This document shows positions 17,715-26,591 of a stretch of 64,000 nt of DNA, one piece after another. The notes below the pieces were generated by a model. That model ran no database searches. It saw only the letters and a program-made list of their open reading frames with translations, and had not been told where the DNA came from. The stretch lies in assembly GCF_900240405.1 (NCBI RefSeq), contig NZ_OEQK01000008.1, forward strand, positions 1-64,000, given 5' to 3'. The DNA is from Salirhabdus sp. Marseille-P4669 (GTDB taxonomy: Bacteria; Bacillota; Bacilli; Bacillales; Alkalibacillaceae). Made by a program: the position numbers and the translations under genes. Position 1 is the stretch's first letter. Every line of letters starts with the position of its first letter.

Positions 17715-18655
17715 TTATATTCCAACTAAGAAAAGTAACAAGATTGTTAAGGTGAGTAAGGAACTAATTGTGGTGGCAAGAATCCATTTAGGCATTTGTT
17801 CATAGAGGGTCTTATAACGTTCCGCAAATACATAAGCCATTGCCCCGGTTGGCAAACCCGATAGAATAATAAGTGCAATTGCCCATGTTTCCTCTAACGG
17901 AAAAGCAAATCGTATAAGCAAAAAGGCAAGAATAGGCTGAACAAAAAGTTTTAAACTTAAGATTATGGAAAGCTCGGAAATCTTTATTTTCTCCATTGGG
18001 ATACCTTTGTCACGGACAAGCCCAAAACCCAAGGCAAAAAGCGCAGTAGGGCCTGCTGCATTTCCTAATGTTTCACAAAATACTTGTACGGAAAGTGGTA
18101 CATCGATTTTTAACATAGCTACAAGGATACCTAATAGCAAAGCGATGTTAATCGGATTGAAGCAAATCGTTTTAAGTAATCGTTTGAGTATTGGTGTTTG
18201 ATGTTTTTTTCGTAATTCAAATGAGACTATTACGAAGGTGATAAGCAATACATCGTACATAAAGGTTGCTATCGCAGCAGGTACTAAAGCTTCTTGTCCA
18301 AAAGCTGCAATCAAAAGGGGGATGCCAAGAAACCCAGTATTCCCATAGGAAGAAGCCATTCCATACAGAGATAATTCTGGAAACCTTTACTTAAAAAACA
18401 ACCTGAATAATAGGATGGCGAGCAAAAAGCCAGTTACAATAATAATGGCATTCGCATACATAAAATTCCGATTCGAGATGTCTTCCAGCGGAGCTGTTGC
18501 TATGGAGTAAAATAAGATGGCAGGTAATGCGAAAAATAGACAAATAGATTTAACGTTTGAACACTAGCACTAGGTAAAAGCTTTCCTTTTTTCGCAATAA
18601 AGCCACATAATAGGATTGCAAAAATAGGTAGGATATTGTGAATTAGGATGGACAT
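17715..18655 (-). pseudogene. Auxin efflux carrier (AEC) family transporter, disrupted
   Basis: Remnant of an AEC-family permease of about 310 aa. The start is the ATG at 18655 with GGGGG upstream, 13 nt after ogt. Two lesions are visible. In a T tract (plus-strand A run, 18532-18536) one base is missing, which shifts the frame after residue 42 and leads to a stop at 18500-18502; restoring it yields VYFFALPAILFYS. Further on an in-frame TAA (18387-18389) interrupts KxRFPELSLYG, a plausible CAA-to-TAA change. Downstream, 214 codons (MASSYGNTGFLGIP...) stay open to 17715. Two independent lesions suggest a pseudogene rather than one sequencing error. Confidence 0.85.
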
Positions 18656-18668
18656 AATTTCCCCCTTA

Positions 18669-19196
18669 TTACATTTCCATTACTTGCTGGCCACGCTCAT
18701 GATCTAGTAAAAATTCCTTTTTTTCCAGCCCCCCATTATAGCCTACCAGCTTGCCACTTTTGCCAATTACGCGGTGGCACGGAGCGATGATGCTAATTGG
18801 ATTTCGATTCACAGCACCCCCAACTGCTCGGACAGCTTTCGGAGCTTGAATTTTATCCGCAATGTCTTTGTATGAGCATGTTTCTCCATAAGGAATGGTA
18901 AGCAAACAATTCCAAATCTTTTTTTGAAAATCCGTTCCATAAAATTGAAATGGAATCGTAAATGAATTGCGCTTCCCTTCAAAATACTCACTCAATTGAC
19001 GCTTTACCTCCATTACTGGTTCGCCTTTATGTTGGAATATAGGAGCTGGAAAGTACTTTTTTGCCCATCCTTTGAGATAGGATTCCCTTTCCGCTCTAGT
19101 ACCAAATTCGATATAAAGTAAAGCCGTCTCACTAGAAAGTATAGTAATGGGACCGATTGGCGTTTCCATTTCATCTAAAAATAACATCTTTTTCAT
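18669..19196 (-). CDS. ogt: Methylated-DNA--protein-cysteine methyltransferase
   Basis: A 175-aa DNA repair protein that removes methyl groups from O6-methylguanine by irreversible transfer to its own cysteine. The active-site motif PCHRV is intact with Cys140. The helix-turn-helix and arginine-finger region (KAVRAVGGAVNRNP, about 120-133) and the N-terminal alpha/beta domain are present. The ATG has AGAGGTG upstream. It is the first gene before the AEC pseudogene. A second alkyltransferase homologue without the cysteine occurs at 58827-59132. Confidence 0.95.
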   Translation of the reverse strand: MKKMLFLDEMETPIGPITILSSETALLYIEFGTRAERESYLKGWAKKYFPAPIFQHKGEPVMEVKRQLSEYFEGKRNSFTIPFQFYGTDFQKKIWNCLLTIPYGETCSYKDIADKIQAPKAVRAVGGAVNRNPISIIAPCHRVIGKSGKLVGYNGGLEKKEFLLDHERGQQVMEM

Positions 19197-19231
19197 AAAA
19201 ACACCTCTTTTCTAGATATGGGGATATACGT

Positions 19232-19717
19232 CTAAACTTGAAGAACCATTCGGACTGTTTTTAAAGTATGACCATCAAAATCATCGTCAAACTCCTCTAC
19301 AAGTTGAAATCCCTTCGCTTCATAAAATGTTCTTCCAATGGTATTATCCTTTTCTACATTTATATAAATGGATTGGACACCATCAATATGGTGTATTCCT
19401 TTATGTAACAGGTGAGATCCAATACCCATTCCTTGGTATTCGGGATAGATGTAAATAGCACCTAGCTCTACTTCCCCGATCTCTTTTACTGGTGAGAAGT
19501 TTGCAAAACCAACAACCTTCTTTTCTACTTCTGCTACGAATAGAAAAGAGCCCAACAACCGTTTTTTCATCATTTCATCACTATAGGCAGATTGTAGAAA
19601 ACGTTCTTGTACCGCATTCGGTATAATTCCCTCATAGGTTGCATGCCAGCTTTTCTTGGCAATATCTTGAATTTGTTTGATATCGTTTGCCTTTGCTTCT
19701 CTAATCACAATATGCAC
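19232..19717 (-). CDS. GNAT family N-acetyltransferase
   Basis: A 161-aa GCN5-related acetyltransferase. The acetyl-CoA pyrophosphate loop is visible in YPEYQGMGIGSHLL (about 92-105, Q/RxxGxG/A type), followed by the family's motif B region (YEAKGFQ). The start is a GTG at 19717 with GGGGAG 6 nt upstream. The substrate is unknown. It lies between mqo and ogt on the same strand but 36 nt from ogt, so co-transcription is possible. Confidence 0.88.
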   Translation of the reverse strand: MHIVIREAKANDIKQIQDIAKKSWHATYEGIIPNAVQERFLQSAYSDEMMKKRLLGSFLFVAEVEKKVVGFANFSPVKEIGEVELGAIYIYPEYQGMGIGSHLLHKGIHHIDGVQSIYINVEKDNTIGRTFYEAKGFQLVEEFDDDFDGHTLKTVRMVLQV

Positions 19718-19805
19718 TATGATCTCCCCTTATCCCTTTTCACCCATATTAACATAGTAGCGAAGTGAGACGTATAAAACGATAAAAAAAAATCATTCTA
19801 TAAAC

Positions 19806-19838
19806 AAAAAGAACCCTCAATGCATTCATTGAAGGTTC
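19806..19838 (-). terminator. Terminator of mqo
   Basis: A 12-bp stem with one mismatch (19811-19822 with 19827-19838) is followed on the minus strand by TTTTTGTTTAT, 8 nt past the mqo stop. Confidence 0.88.
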
Positions 19839-19846
19839 CCTCTCTA

Positions 19847-21352
19847 TTAGGAACTAAAGGCTTTTTCCTTCTGGCTTAGTCCAAGTATCTCCGCTGTAGA
19901 ACGATGAACTTCATCTAATAATTCACGATTATCCATTAAGGACATACCATAGGAAGGAATCATTTCTTTCATTTTTGGCTCCCACTGATTCATGTATTCT
20001 GGAAAGCATTTTTGAATAACTTCAAGCATGACGTGAACAGCAGTAGACGCACCTGGTGAAGCACCTAATAACGCCGCAATAGAACCATCAGCCCCTGTAA
20101 CTACTTCTGTACCAAACTGGAGCGTACCTTTGCCGCCTGCTTCTGTATCTTTAATTACTTGTACGCGTTGTCCTGCAACTACTAAATCCCAATCCTCGCT
20201 TTTCGCATCCGGGATAAACTCTCGTAATTCGTTCATCCGTTTTTCCTTTGACAATAACACTTGCTGAATCAAATATTTTGTCAGTGGCATTTGTTTTGCA
20301 CCTGCAGACAACATCGTAAATATGTTGTACGGTTTAATGGATTTAAATAAATCTAGATTAGAGCCTGTTTTTAAAAACTTTGGTGAAAAGCCAGCAAATG
20401 GACCAAATAGTAGCGACTTTTTGTTATCAATATATCTTGTATCAAGGTGCGGTACGGACATTGGTGGTGCTCCAACCTTTGCCTTACCGTATACCTTCGC
20501 GTTGTGCTGTTCCACTACTTCTGGATTATTACATACCATAAATAATCCGCTTACAGGGAATCCACCAACATGCTTTCTTTCCGGTATTCCAGACTTTTGT
20601 AGCAGAGGTAAGCTTCCTCCACCGCCACCGATAAAGACAAACTTAGCAGTATGACGTTCTACAGAACCAGTATCGAGATTTTTTACCTTCACTTCCCACA
20701 TGCCGTCTTTATTTCGCTTCAAATTGCTAACTTTATGGTTATACTGCACTTCTACATTTTTATTTTCTAAGTGATCAAACAGTCTGCCCGTTAAGGCACC
20801 AAAATTCACATCTGTTCCAGTGTCGATTTTCGTAGCTGCTATCGGTTCATCGGATTCGCGATTTTCCATAATGAGCGGAATCCATTCCTTTAACTTGATC
20901 GGATCATCCGAAAATTCCATTCCTTCAAATAATGGATTGTTTGATAGCGCTTCAAAACGTTTCTTTAAAAAAGCTACATTGTCCTCACCTTGAACGAAAC
21001 TCATGTGTGGCAATGGCATAATAAAGTCTTGTGGATTATGTATTAATTTGTTGTTCACTAAATAAGACCAAAACTGTGTGGAAACTTGAAACTGTTCATT
21101 AATTTTTATTGCTTTACTAATATCTATTGATCCATCTGGTTTCTCAACTGTGTAGTTCAGCTCACACAATGCCGCATGTCCCGTCCCGGCATTATTCCAT
21201 ACGTTTGAGCTTTCTTCTCCTGGTTTTCCGAGCTTTTCAAATACTCGAATGTTCCAATCCGGTACTAACTCTTTCAACAGTGTCCCTAAAGTTGCACTCA
21301 TGATCCCTGCACCAATTAAAATGACGTCTGTTTTCGTCTCTCTGTTGCTCAT
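19847..21352 (-). CDS. mqo: Malate:quinone oxidoreductase
   Basis: A 501-aa FAD-dependent, membrane-associated enzyme. It oxidises malate to oxaloacetate and passes electrons to the quinone pool. The N-terminal FAD-binding motif [10 protein letters not shown], the [18 protein letters not shown] segment and the C-terminal [10 protein letters not shown] motif are typical of the Mqo family. I place the start at the ATG at 21352 with AAGG 9 nt upstream; an upstream in-frame TTG abuts the ribosome-binding site and is less likely. The gene is monocistronic, with a strong terminator and a leader hairpin. Confidence 0.96.
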   Translation of the reverse strand: MSNRETKTDVILIGAGIMSATLGTLLKELVPDWNIRVFEKLGKPGEESSNVWNNAGTGHAALCELNYTVEKPDGSIDISKAIKINEQFQVSTQFWSYLVNNKLIHNPQDFIMPLPHMSFVQGEDNVAFLKKRFEALSNNPLFEGMEFSDDPIKLKEWIPLIMENRESDEPIAATKIDTGTDVNFGALTGRLFDHLENKNVEVQYNHKVSNLKRNKDGMWEVKVKNLDTGSVERHTAKFVFIGGGGGSLPLLQKSGIPERKHVGGFPVSGLFMVCNNPEVVEQHNAKVYGKAKVGAPPMSVPHLDTRYIDNKKSLLFGPFAGFSPKFLKTGSNLDLFKSIKPYNIFTMLSAGAKQMPLTKYLIQQVLLSKEKRMNELREFIPDAKSEDWDLVVAGQRVQVIKDTEAGGKGTLQFGTEVVTGADGSIAALLGASPGASTAVHVMLEVIQKCFPEYMNQWEPKMKEMIPSYGMSLMDNRELLDEVHRSTAEILGLSQKEKAFSS

Positions 21353-21651
21353 TTTAACCAACCTTTTCCCATAAAATTTGCAGAAAAGATGTAGGTGTTA
21401 TACCCAAAACGTGTCACACACCTTTTCTGTATCCTATATAATCATATCATAGAGTTACAAAATAATAGATAGATTACGATAAACTATTATCTGATTATTA
21501 TAAACGATTTAGAGCTAATTAAAAAGAGAAGTTTACGTAATAGGTTCTTACGAAGACTATTTTCATTTTAGTAAAGTAGATTCATTATTTCAATAAAATA
21601 TAGGCTGGCTTATTCTATTTCCCAGAAAATAACAAGAGAGTGTATTTCGTC
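21353..21651 (-). other. mqo upstream region with leader hairpin
   Basis: No gene. A perfect 8-bp inverted repeat (CAGAAAAG 21381-21388, CTTTTCTG 21422-21429) with an inner GTGT/ACAC pair could fold in the mRNA about 30 nt before the start. A possible promoter (TTGTAA with TATAGG, 16 nt apart) lies near 21430-21460. From 21480 to 21651 I see only AT-rich sequence. Confidence 0.35.
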
Positions 21652-22749
21652 TTACATTATGGTCTCTTTTAACACCCAGCCAAGTTTCCCATCTTTCTTT
21701 ATTAATGCATATCCGGAGCAGTTTGGATCAACTAATGAAATCCGATCACCTTTGCGTACGCTTATTTGAGCACAAGACACATCGGCCTTTACTGTAAACC
21801 TATCTTCATCCTGTTTTATTATGTATTCATTTTTTACATAGAGTTGTTGGTTCGTCTCAATCTGGCGACAAATCGTAAAATGCTCACCACGTTGAAGAGG
21901 GAGAATATCATAATGTGGATATTGAATGGCCCCCTTCGCCATCACGTCGTTTGCTTGAAAATCTTTCAACACTTTACAGGTTGGAAAATGGTCCACAAAC
22001 ATATGCGAAAAAGAATCCTCACCATCCGCAGTTTGAATAATGAACGCATTTAGCTGTCCGGTTGATTTAATAACATTCCCACCATCTATTGCTATTATTT
22101 TTTTCTTTTTATCTATAATTGGATTGTTTGTAGGGATATCTGACTTATAATTGACTACTGGCCAATGACCTACGATAACAAATTTATCCGCATGGTGTTC
22201 CTTTTCTAAAAAGGACGGCATAGAAATGGCATTTAGACGATCTGTTTCCTTCCAATTTTCACAATTCTCTAGTCCTGCATGAACAAATAGATACTTATCC
22301 GTTTCAATGACGGTTGGTAAATGGTAAAGCCATTGAATTTCTTGATTGTATTTTTCCATTACGAGCTCTTTTATTTCTTGCACTTTTGTCTGTTCCCCAA
22401 TAGAAAATCCTATTTCATCAAGCCATTCATTAATAAGAGCATGCTTTCTTGCAAGAAGATAGTCTATTAGCTTTGGATTTTCATCGAGAAGATCCTCTAC
22501 CAACGTATCACAATTACCTTCTAACACATGTACATTTGGATTATTTTGAGACAGTTCCATTACGTACTGTACGACCTCTTTACTATTGCTTCCTTTTTCA
22601 CAAAGGTCCCCATTAATAATTAGATAGTCATCCGCACAGAACTCTACTTTATGTAAAAGATTTTGGAAAAGATTAATTTCCCCATGTATATCCGAAATTA
22701 CGATTACTCTACTATTTACCGGAATCGAAATACTTTTTATCTTATCCAT
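21652..22749 (-). CDS. Metallophosphoesterase, PrpE-like, with extra C-terminal domain
   Basis: A 365-aa protein. The N-terminal two thirds are a PPP-type calcineurin-like phosphoesterase. All metal-site motifs are present: ISDIHGE, INGDLCEKG, EGNCDT and GHWP. Relatives include PrpE, a diadenosine-tetraphosphate hydrolase of B. subtilis that influences spore germination. The last 90 or so residues are extra compared with PrpE (about 244 aa) and look like one small beta domain resembling SH3, ending GKLGWVLKE. I place the start at the ATG at 22749 (GGGAG 7 nt upstream); the ATG 6 nt earlier is too close. The substrate is unknown. Confidence 0.8.
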   Translation of the reverse strand: MDKIKSISIPVNSRVIVISDIHGEINLFQNLLHKVEFCADDYLIINGDLCEKGSNSKEVVQYVMELSQNNPNVHVLEGNCDTLVEDLLDENPKLIDYLLARKHALINEWLDEIGFSIGEQTKVQEIKELVMEKYNQEIQWLYHLPTVIETDKYLFVHAGLENCENWKETDRLNAISMPSFLEKEHHADKFVIVGHWPVVNYKSDIPTNNPIIDKKKKIIAIDGGNVIKSTGQLNAFIIQTADGEDSFSHMFVDHFPTCKVLKDFQANDVMAKGAIQYPHYDILPLQRGEHFTICRQIETNQQLYVKNEYIIKQDEDRFTVKADVSCAQISVRKGDRISLVDPNCSGYALIKKDGKLGWVLKETIM

Positions 22750-22840
22750 ACGCATACTCCCTCATTTGTTGTTTTATACCGTAACAATATTCGACAACAT
22801 TTACCTATCTCCTTTTTCTTCTTACCATATTTAGCAGATT

Positions 22841-22866
22841 AAAAAAGCAGCCGATATCACGACTGC
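22841..22866 (-). terminator. Terminator of queG
   Basis: A 7-bp stem (22847-22853 with 22860-22866, one G-T pair) is followed by six Ts on the minus strand, directly past the queG stop. Confidence 0.8.
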
Positions 22867-22867
22867 C

Positions 22868-24001
22868 TTACACTTTGGGTAATAATGCTAGCCCTTTTTT
22901 CATTTCAGCTAACACTTGCTCATCCTTTTCTTTTTCCATTGCTTTTATGATCGCATCTTCGCTTTCTCTTGTTCCGATTTTACCTAATGCCCATGCGGCG
23001 GTTCCGCGAATTACTGGGCGAGGATCATGTTGCATAACATCGATTAGATCCTCCACTGCAGTTTCATCACGGTAATTTCCAAGTGCAAGAATAGCATTTC
23101 GTTGAATCGGCTTTTTCCCTCTCCAGGAACCAGAAACAAATCCGAATTTCTCTTTGAATTCTCGATTGGACATTTTTAAGAGTGGGCGAAGCTTTGGTTT
23201 TGCAATTTCCGGGTCTGGTTCCATCTCATCATGCAGGTGAAAGTTCTTCCCTTTATTTTTCGGACAAACTACCTGACACGTATCACAACCGTACAAACGA
23301 TTTCCAATTTCATTACGAAAATGCTCTGGCAGGAAATCCTTTGTCTGGGTAAGGAACGCAATACATTTTTGGGCATTTAATTGACCACCTTGCACCAACG
23401 CACCCGTAGGACAAATATCAATACAAAGTGTACAATCTCCGCAATCCTCTTCCAGTGGTGTATCCGGCTCAAAAGGAATATTCGTAATCATTTCACCTAA
23501 GTAGACGTAGGAGCCAAATTCTGGTGTAATAATCGAACAGTTTTTCCCGCTATAGCCAATACCCGCTCTCTCTGCTACTGCACGATCGGAAAGCTCACCT
23601 GTATCTACCATTATTTTGTATTTTGCATCCGGATGCTTTTGTTTTAAAAATTCTCCCAGTTTCTCTAGCTTCTCCCGGAGGATATGGTGATAATCCTTCC
23701 CCCAGGAAGCACGACAAAATTGACCTCGGCGCTCCCCTTTCGTACTTCTAGGTGCATTTTCCATTTTGGAGGGATATGCTAACGCAATGGAAATGATCGA
23801 CTGTGCCTCGTCAAATAGTAGCTTCGGAGTTGTTCTTTCTTCAGGATTTCCTTTTTCAAATCCAGATTGGAAGCCTAACGCTTGTTGCGTTCTTAACCTT
23901 TCCTTCAAGGTAGAAAATACATCGACAGAGGCAAAACCAATTTTATCAATTCCAATTTCTTTACTATGGTGAATCACTTCTTCTTTTAACACTTGAAACA
24001 T
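22868..24001 (-). CDS. queG: Epoxyqueuosine reductase QueG
   Basis: A 377-aa cobalamin- and iron-sulfur-dependent enzyme. It reduces epoxyqueuosine to queuosine in tRNA, the last step of queuosine synthesis. Two [4Fe-4S] motifs are intact: CGDCTLCIDICP and CDTCQVVCP, with the single C of QKCIAFLTQ between them. HEAT-like repeats occupy the C-terminus (RNAILALGNY, GTAAWALGKIG). The ATG has AAAGGAGG upstream. It lies 20 nt downstream of the ABC-class ATPase gene. In B. subtilis the orthologue yhbA sits next to yhbB and cspR; here about 5 kb of other genes separate them. Confidence 0.96.
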   Translation of the reverse strand: MFQVLKEEVIHHSKEIGIDKIGFASVDVFSTLKERLRTQQALGFQSGFEKGNPEERTTPKLLFDEAQSIISIALAYPSKMENAPRSTKGERRGQFCRASWGKDYHHILREKLEKLGEFLKQKHPDAKYKIMVDTGELSDRAVAERAGIGYSGKNCSIITPEFGSYVYLGEMITNIPFEPDTPLEEDCGDCTLCIDICPTGALVQGGQLNAQKCIAFLTQTKDFLPEHFRNEIGNRLYGCDTCQVVCPKNKGKNFHLHDEMEPDPEIAKPKLRPLLKMSNREFKEKFGFVSGSWRGKKPIQRNAILALGNYRDETAVEDLIDVMQHDPRPVIRGTAAWALGKIGTRESEDAIIKAMEKEKDEQVLAEMKKGLALLPKV

Positions 24002-24021
24002 TGCATCTCCCTCCTTTCCGT

Positions 24022-25713
24022 TTATTTTATTTTCGCATGACGTATACGATTTAAGGTTGCTGCTATTTCAAATTTTCGTGGTCTCGCTAGTTCTCCCGGA
24101 TGTTCAGTTGGATTTTTGGAAAAAGATGCAAGACCATGCTTCTCGATTTGATTTTCAATTTGTGCGAGCAATTCTTTTAAACAAATGTTCCTTTTTAACC
24201 AGCCTTGGCGGTCTACATAATGAAGGATCTCTGCAATCATGCGAGTTTGAGATGGATCTACTAACTGCTCTACTTGGGAAAGGTCAATGGTCGTTCGCCC
24301 CATGATGATGGAATGAAGGCCCTTAGTCTGCACTTTCTGTTTGTTTCCTTTTCGTGTATCTATTGTATTTGGTAAAAAGATTCTATCTGTAACCTTACCA
24401 AAGGATTCTGCTGTATTATTGCGAGACATTGGGTATTTCGCAACGATGTTTTTTACCTTTTCCGTAACATTAAAAGGTACGTACTCATCTAACATAATAC
24501 AACAATCACAAACATCAAAATAGTCACCAGAACCACCCATTACTAAAATGGTAGATACGTCTCGCTCATCTCTTAGGTATGCTATTTTATCAATAAATGG
24601 GGTAATCGGTTCTTTTTCTTGCACGACAAGCTCCTGCATCCGATGGTCTCGAATCATAAAATTGGTTGCACTTGTGTCCTCATCCATAAGTAACGTTGTT
24701 GCACCAGCCTCTAATGCTTCCACCACATTAGCCGCCTGAGAAGTGCTGCCACTAGCATTCTCCGTGCTAAATCGTTCCGTATCTGCCCCATATGGTAAAT
24801 TGTTAATAAAAGGGGATATGTTCACTGATGTGATGGAACGTCCGTCCTCTGCTCGAATTTTCACAGCATTTGGGTCGGTAAGTACATACTCTCTTCCATC
24901 ACCATCAATATGAGGATACACGCCTCGCTCTATCGCGTTCAAGAGGGTACTCTTTCCATGGTACCCTCCCCCAACAATTAACGTAATACCTTTTGGAATC
25001 GCCATACCAGACAACGGTTCATCGCGATGTGGGATGGAAAAGGTAACTCGGTTTTCAATGGGGCTTTTAAACCGAATGGCATTCTTTAACGGACGATCAC
25101 TTACTCCACTTTCCCGTGGTAAAATCGATCCATCCGCGATAAAACTCACCCAACCATTCGCAAACATTTCCGCACGTATGGCATCATGTTGATCAGCTAA
25201 GTGCATGACTTGTTGGATGGTTTTTTCTTCAACTGTGAAGATGGATTTTTCCATCACATCTGGAATGATCGTACAAAATAGCTTTTCTGCTTCTTTGCCA
25301 TTTATTCGGCGACCATTTGCTGGTAAACCTATGGATAGACAGATTATGGTTTCCGTTTCCGTTATTGTTACAGCTGTTCTTTCCAGTATTTCTTGACCTG
25401 GCTCATCGATTAGCACAAGTCCACTTTTTCCAGAGCCCCTTATGTTAGAAGTAGTGCGCTTTATTGCTTTTGCAATTTGTCTTGTTAAGCAGTCTTCCAC
25501 ATAGATTTTCCTTGATTTTGAAGTTAGCCATTCGTATTTCATACGAAACTTACTATTCGGCACAATTATGCGAATTTTGGATGGTGATGCGAATGGATCC
25601 CCTTGGACATAATCTATTATTAGTTTGTATTTTGGAAAATGCACTTCCGTATGCTGTAATTCCTTGTAAGCTTTATACCCTTTTCCATCAATCCGTCGTA
25701 AAGTGGTTTGCAT
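24022..25713 (-). CDS. Predicted ATPase of the ABC class
   Basis: A 563-aa soluble protein of the ABC-class ATPase family (DUF2791/PF09818 type). The Walker A loop GGGYHGKST lies at about 248-256, a Walker B-like segment LLMDEDTSATNFMIRD at about 340-355, and an N-terminal RNA-binding-like region precedes them. The family's function is unknown. The ATG at 25713 directly abuts a dispersed repeat element. The GGGGAG of that element, 12 nt upstream, is the only ribosome-binding site in view. It precedes queG by 20 nt and is probably co-transcribed with it. Confidence 0.88.
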   Translation of the reverse strand: MQTTLRRIDGKGYKAYKELQHTEVHFPKYKLIIDYVQGDPFASPSKIRIIVPNSKFRMKYEWLTSKSRKIYVEDCLTRQIAKAIKRTTSNIRGSGKSGLVLIDEPGQEILERTAVTITETETIICLSIGLPANGRRINGKEAEKLFCTIIPDVMEKSIFTVEEKTIQQVMHLADQHDAIRAEMFANGWVSFIADGSILPRESGVSDRPLKNAIRFKSPIENRVTFSIPHRDEPLSGMAIPKGITLIVGGGYHGKSTLLNAIERGVYPHIDGDGREYVLTDPNAVKIRAEDGRSITSVNISPFINNLPYGADTERFSTENASGSTSQAANVVEALEAGATTLLMDEDTSATNFMIRDHRMQELVVQEKEPITPFIDKIAYLRDERDVSTILVMGGSGDYFDVCDCCIMLDEYVPFNVTEKVKNIVAKYPMSRNNTAESFGKVTDRIFLPNTIDTRKGNKQKVQTKGLHSIIMGRTTIDLSQVEQLVDPSQTRMIAEILHYVDRQGWLKRNICLKELLAQIENQIEKHGLASFSKNPTEHPGELARPRKFEIAATLNRIRHAKIK

Positions 25714-25745
25714 GGGTGCCTGTCACTCCCCGAATTTTGTCGAAT
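25714..25745 (-). repeat. Dispersed repeat copy A (about 32 bp)
   Basis: On the minus strand it reads ATTCGACAAAATTCGGGG followed by AGTGACAGGCACCC. It is almost identical to copy C (33022-33053) and close to copy B (26483-26513). It ends exactly at the start codon of the ABC-class ATPase gene. Confidence 0.85.
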
Positions 25746-25762
25746 TTTGTAAAATGTACATA

Positions 25763-25808
25763 TTAAAAAACGCAATGCTTCGTGGCAATCCAGACGAAAC
25801 ACTGCGTT
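25763..25808 (-). terminator. Terminator of the tRNA-Gly gene
   Basis: A 15-bp stem with two G-T pairs (25769-25783 with 25794-25808) is followed on the minus strand by TTTTTTAATA, 20 nt past the tRNA 3' end. Confidence 0.9.
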
Positions 25809-25827
25809 GGTAACGTAGTTAAATTTA

Positions 25828-25901
25828 TGGAGCGGGTGATGGGAATCGAACCCACGACATCAGCTTGGAAGGCTGAGGTTTTACCATTAAACTACACCCG
25901 C
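25828..25901 (-). tRNA. tRNA-Gly (anticodon TCC)
   Basis: A 74-nt tRNA with encoded CCA. The acceptor stem is GCGGGTG/CACCCGC, the anticodon loop is CTTCCAA (anticodon at 25867-25869) and the T arm is GTGGGTTCGATTCCCAT. It decodes GGA/GGG. A strong SigA-type promoter lies about 40 nt upstream and a hairpin terminator follows, so it is an isolated single tRNA gene. Confidence 0.97.
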
Positions 25902-25942
25902 AATTACTATAGTTTGTTTACTTCTTTGTTAAGATGTTTTTA

Positions 25943-25971
25943 ATTATATCAACCGTTTTTTAAGATTTCAA
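25943..25971 (-). promoter_or_regulatory. SigA-type promoter of tRNA-Gly
   Basis: On the minus strand TTGAAA (25966-25971) and TATAAT (25943-25948) are 17 nt apart. Confidence 0.8.
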
Positions 25972-26268
25972 CAGGAAATTTTAACTTTTATTAATTTATG
26001 TTTAATTTTTGTAAATGTGCAGCCTTTTTTGGATCCTATTGAATGCTTGTCTTGCAGGTCTTTTCGCCTGTTGCAGCATGCTATAGTCACCTGCATATTT
26101 TATTGTCGAAAAAATTCATCTCTTTCATCATTTTAACTAAAAACAATAAAATTAAACATTTCATTTATATTTCTATTATCACCCATTATTGGTTCACATT
26201 TTTTGCTTTCATTTTTGCATGTTTCCTACTACTTTTGGGCTTCCTAATAGGTACAGGGGGTGTTGACT

Positions 26269-26424
26269 TTGGCTCAAGATGTTTTATGTGAAGTGAGAAA
26301 CTGCAAATATTGGTCTGAAGGCAATCGTTGTTCTGCCGATGCCATATATGTAGTAAGCCACCATGGCGAAAAAGCTTCCAACCAGGAAGAAACAGATTGT
26401 AAAACGTTCGAGCCAGAACATTAA
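26269..26424 (+). CDS. DUF1540 domain protein, 51 aa
   Basis: A 51-aa cysteine-containing protein of the DUF1540 type. It has the pattern DVLCEVxNCxYWxxGNRCxAD near the N-terminus and a C-terminal ETDCKTFEP. The four cysteines (C7, C12, C21, C44) are the family's hallmark and may bind a metal. I chose the TTG at 26269, 8 nt after GGGGG, because it gives the usual MAQDVLCEV start; the TTG 6 nt earlier is too close. The 25972-26268 stretch upstream is AT-rich, with TGCAGGT/ACCTGCA repeats near 26055-26100 and no gene. Function unknown. Confidence 0.85.
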   Translation: MAQDVLCEVRNCKYWSEGNRCSADAIYVVSHHGEKASNQEETDCKTFEPEH

Positions 26425-26439
26425 TTGCCTCGCTGTATC

Positions 26440-26478
26440 ATGTACCTGAGCCTATGATTCGGCTCAGGTGCATTTTTT
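26440..26478 (+). terminator. Terminator of the DUF1540 gene
   Basis: A 9-bp GC-rich stem (26444-26452 with 26461-26469), extended by four outer pairs, is followed by TTTTTTG. Confidence 0.9.
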
Positions 26479-26482
26479 GTAT

Positions 26483-26513
26483 TTCGACAAAATTCGGGTG
26501 GTGCCAGGCACCC
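26483..26513 (+). repeat. Dispersed repeat copy B
   Basis: TTCGACAAAATTCGGG followed by TGGTGCCAGGCACCC. It matches copies A and C over the first part, but the second part forms a perfect GGTGCC/GGCACC palindrome. It lies just after the DUF1540 terminator. Confidence 0.8.
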
Positions 26514-26557
26514 AAAAACCCGATCCTCCACTAAACTTAAATTTTTCCAAAAACTCA

Positions 26558-26585
26558 TTGACTTATTTGAAGATTCTGCTAAGAT
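26558..26585 (+). promoter_or_regulatory. Promoter of the ser operon
   Basis: TTGACT (26558-26563) and TAAGAT (26580-26585) are 16 nt apart. The predicted start is near 26592, just before the T-box leader. Confidence 0.55.
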
Positions 26586-26591
26586 TATAAA

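Noticed and set aside
17656-17725. Longer N-terminus for the yhbB-like amidase
   Set aside because: It would overlap the neighbouring pseudogene and lacks a ribosome-binding site, whereas the ATG at 17656 has a strong one.
25620-25802. Minus-strand frame between the ABC-class ATPase and tRNA-Gly
   Set aside because: It is made of the dispersed repeat and the tRNA terminator read in frame; no start signal.
26043-26291. Plus-strand frame of 82 codons before the DUF1540 gene
   Set aside because: No ribosome-binding site and low-complexity hydrophobic composition; the DUF1540 gene reads in another frame across its end.
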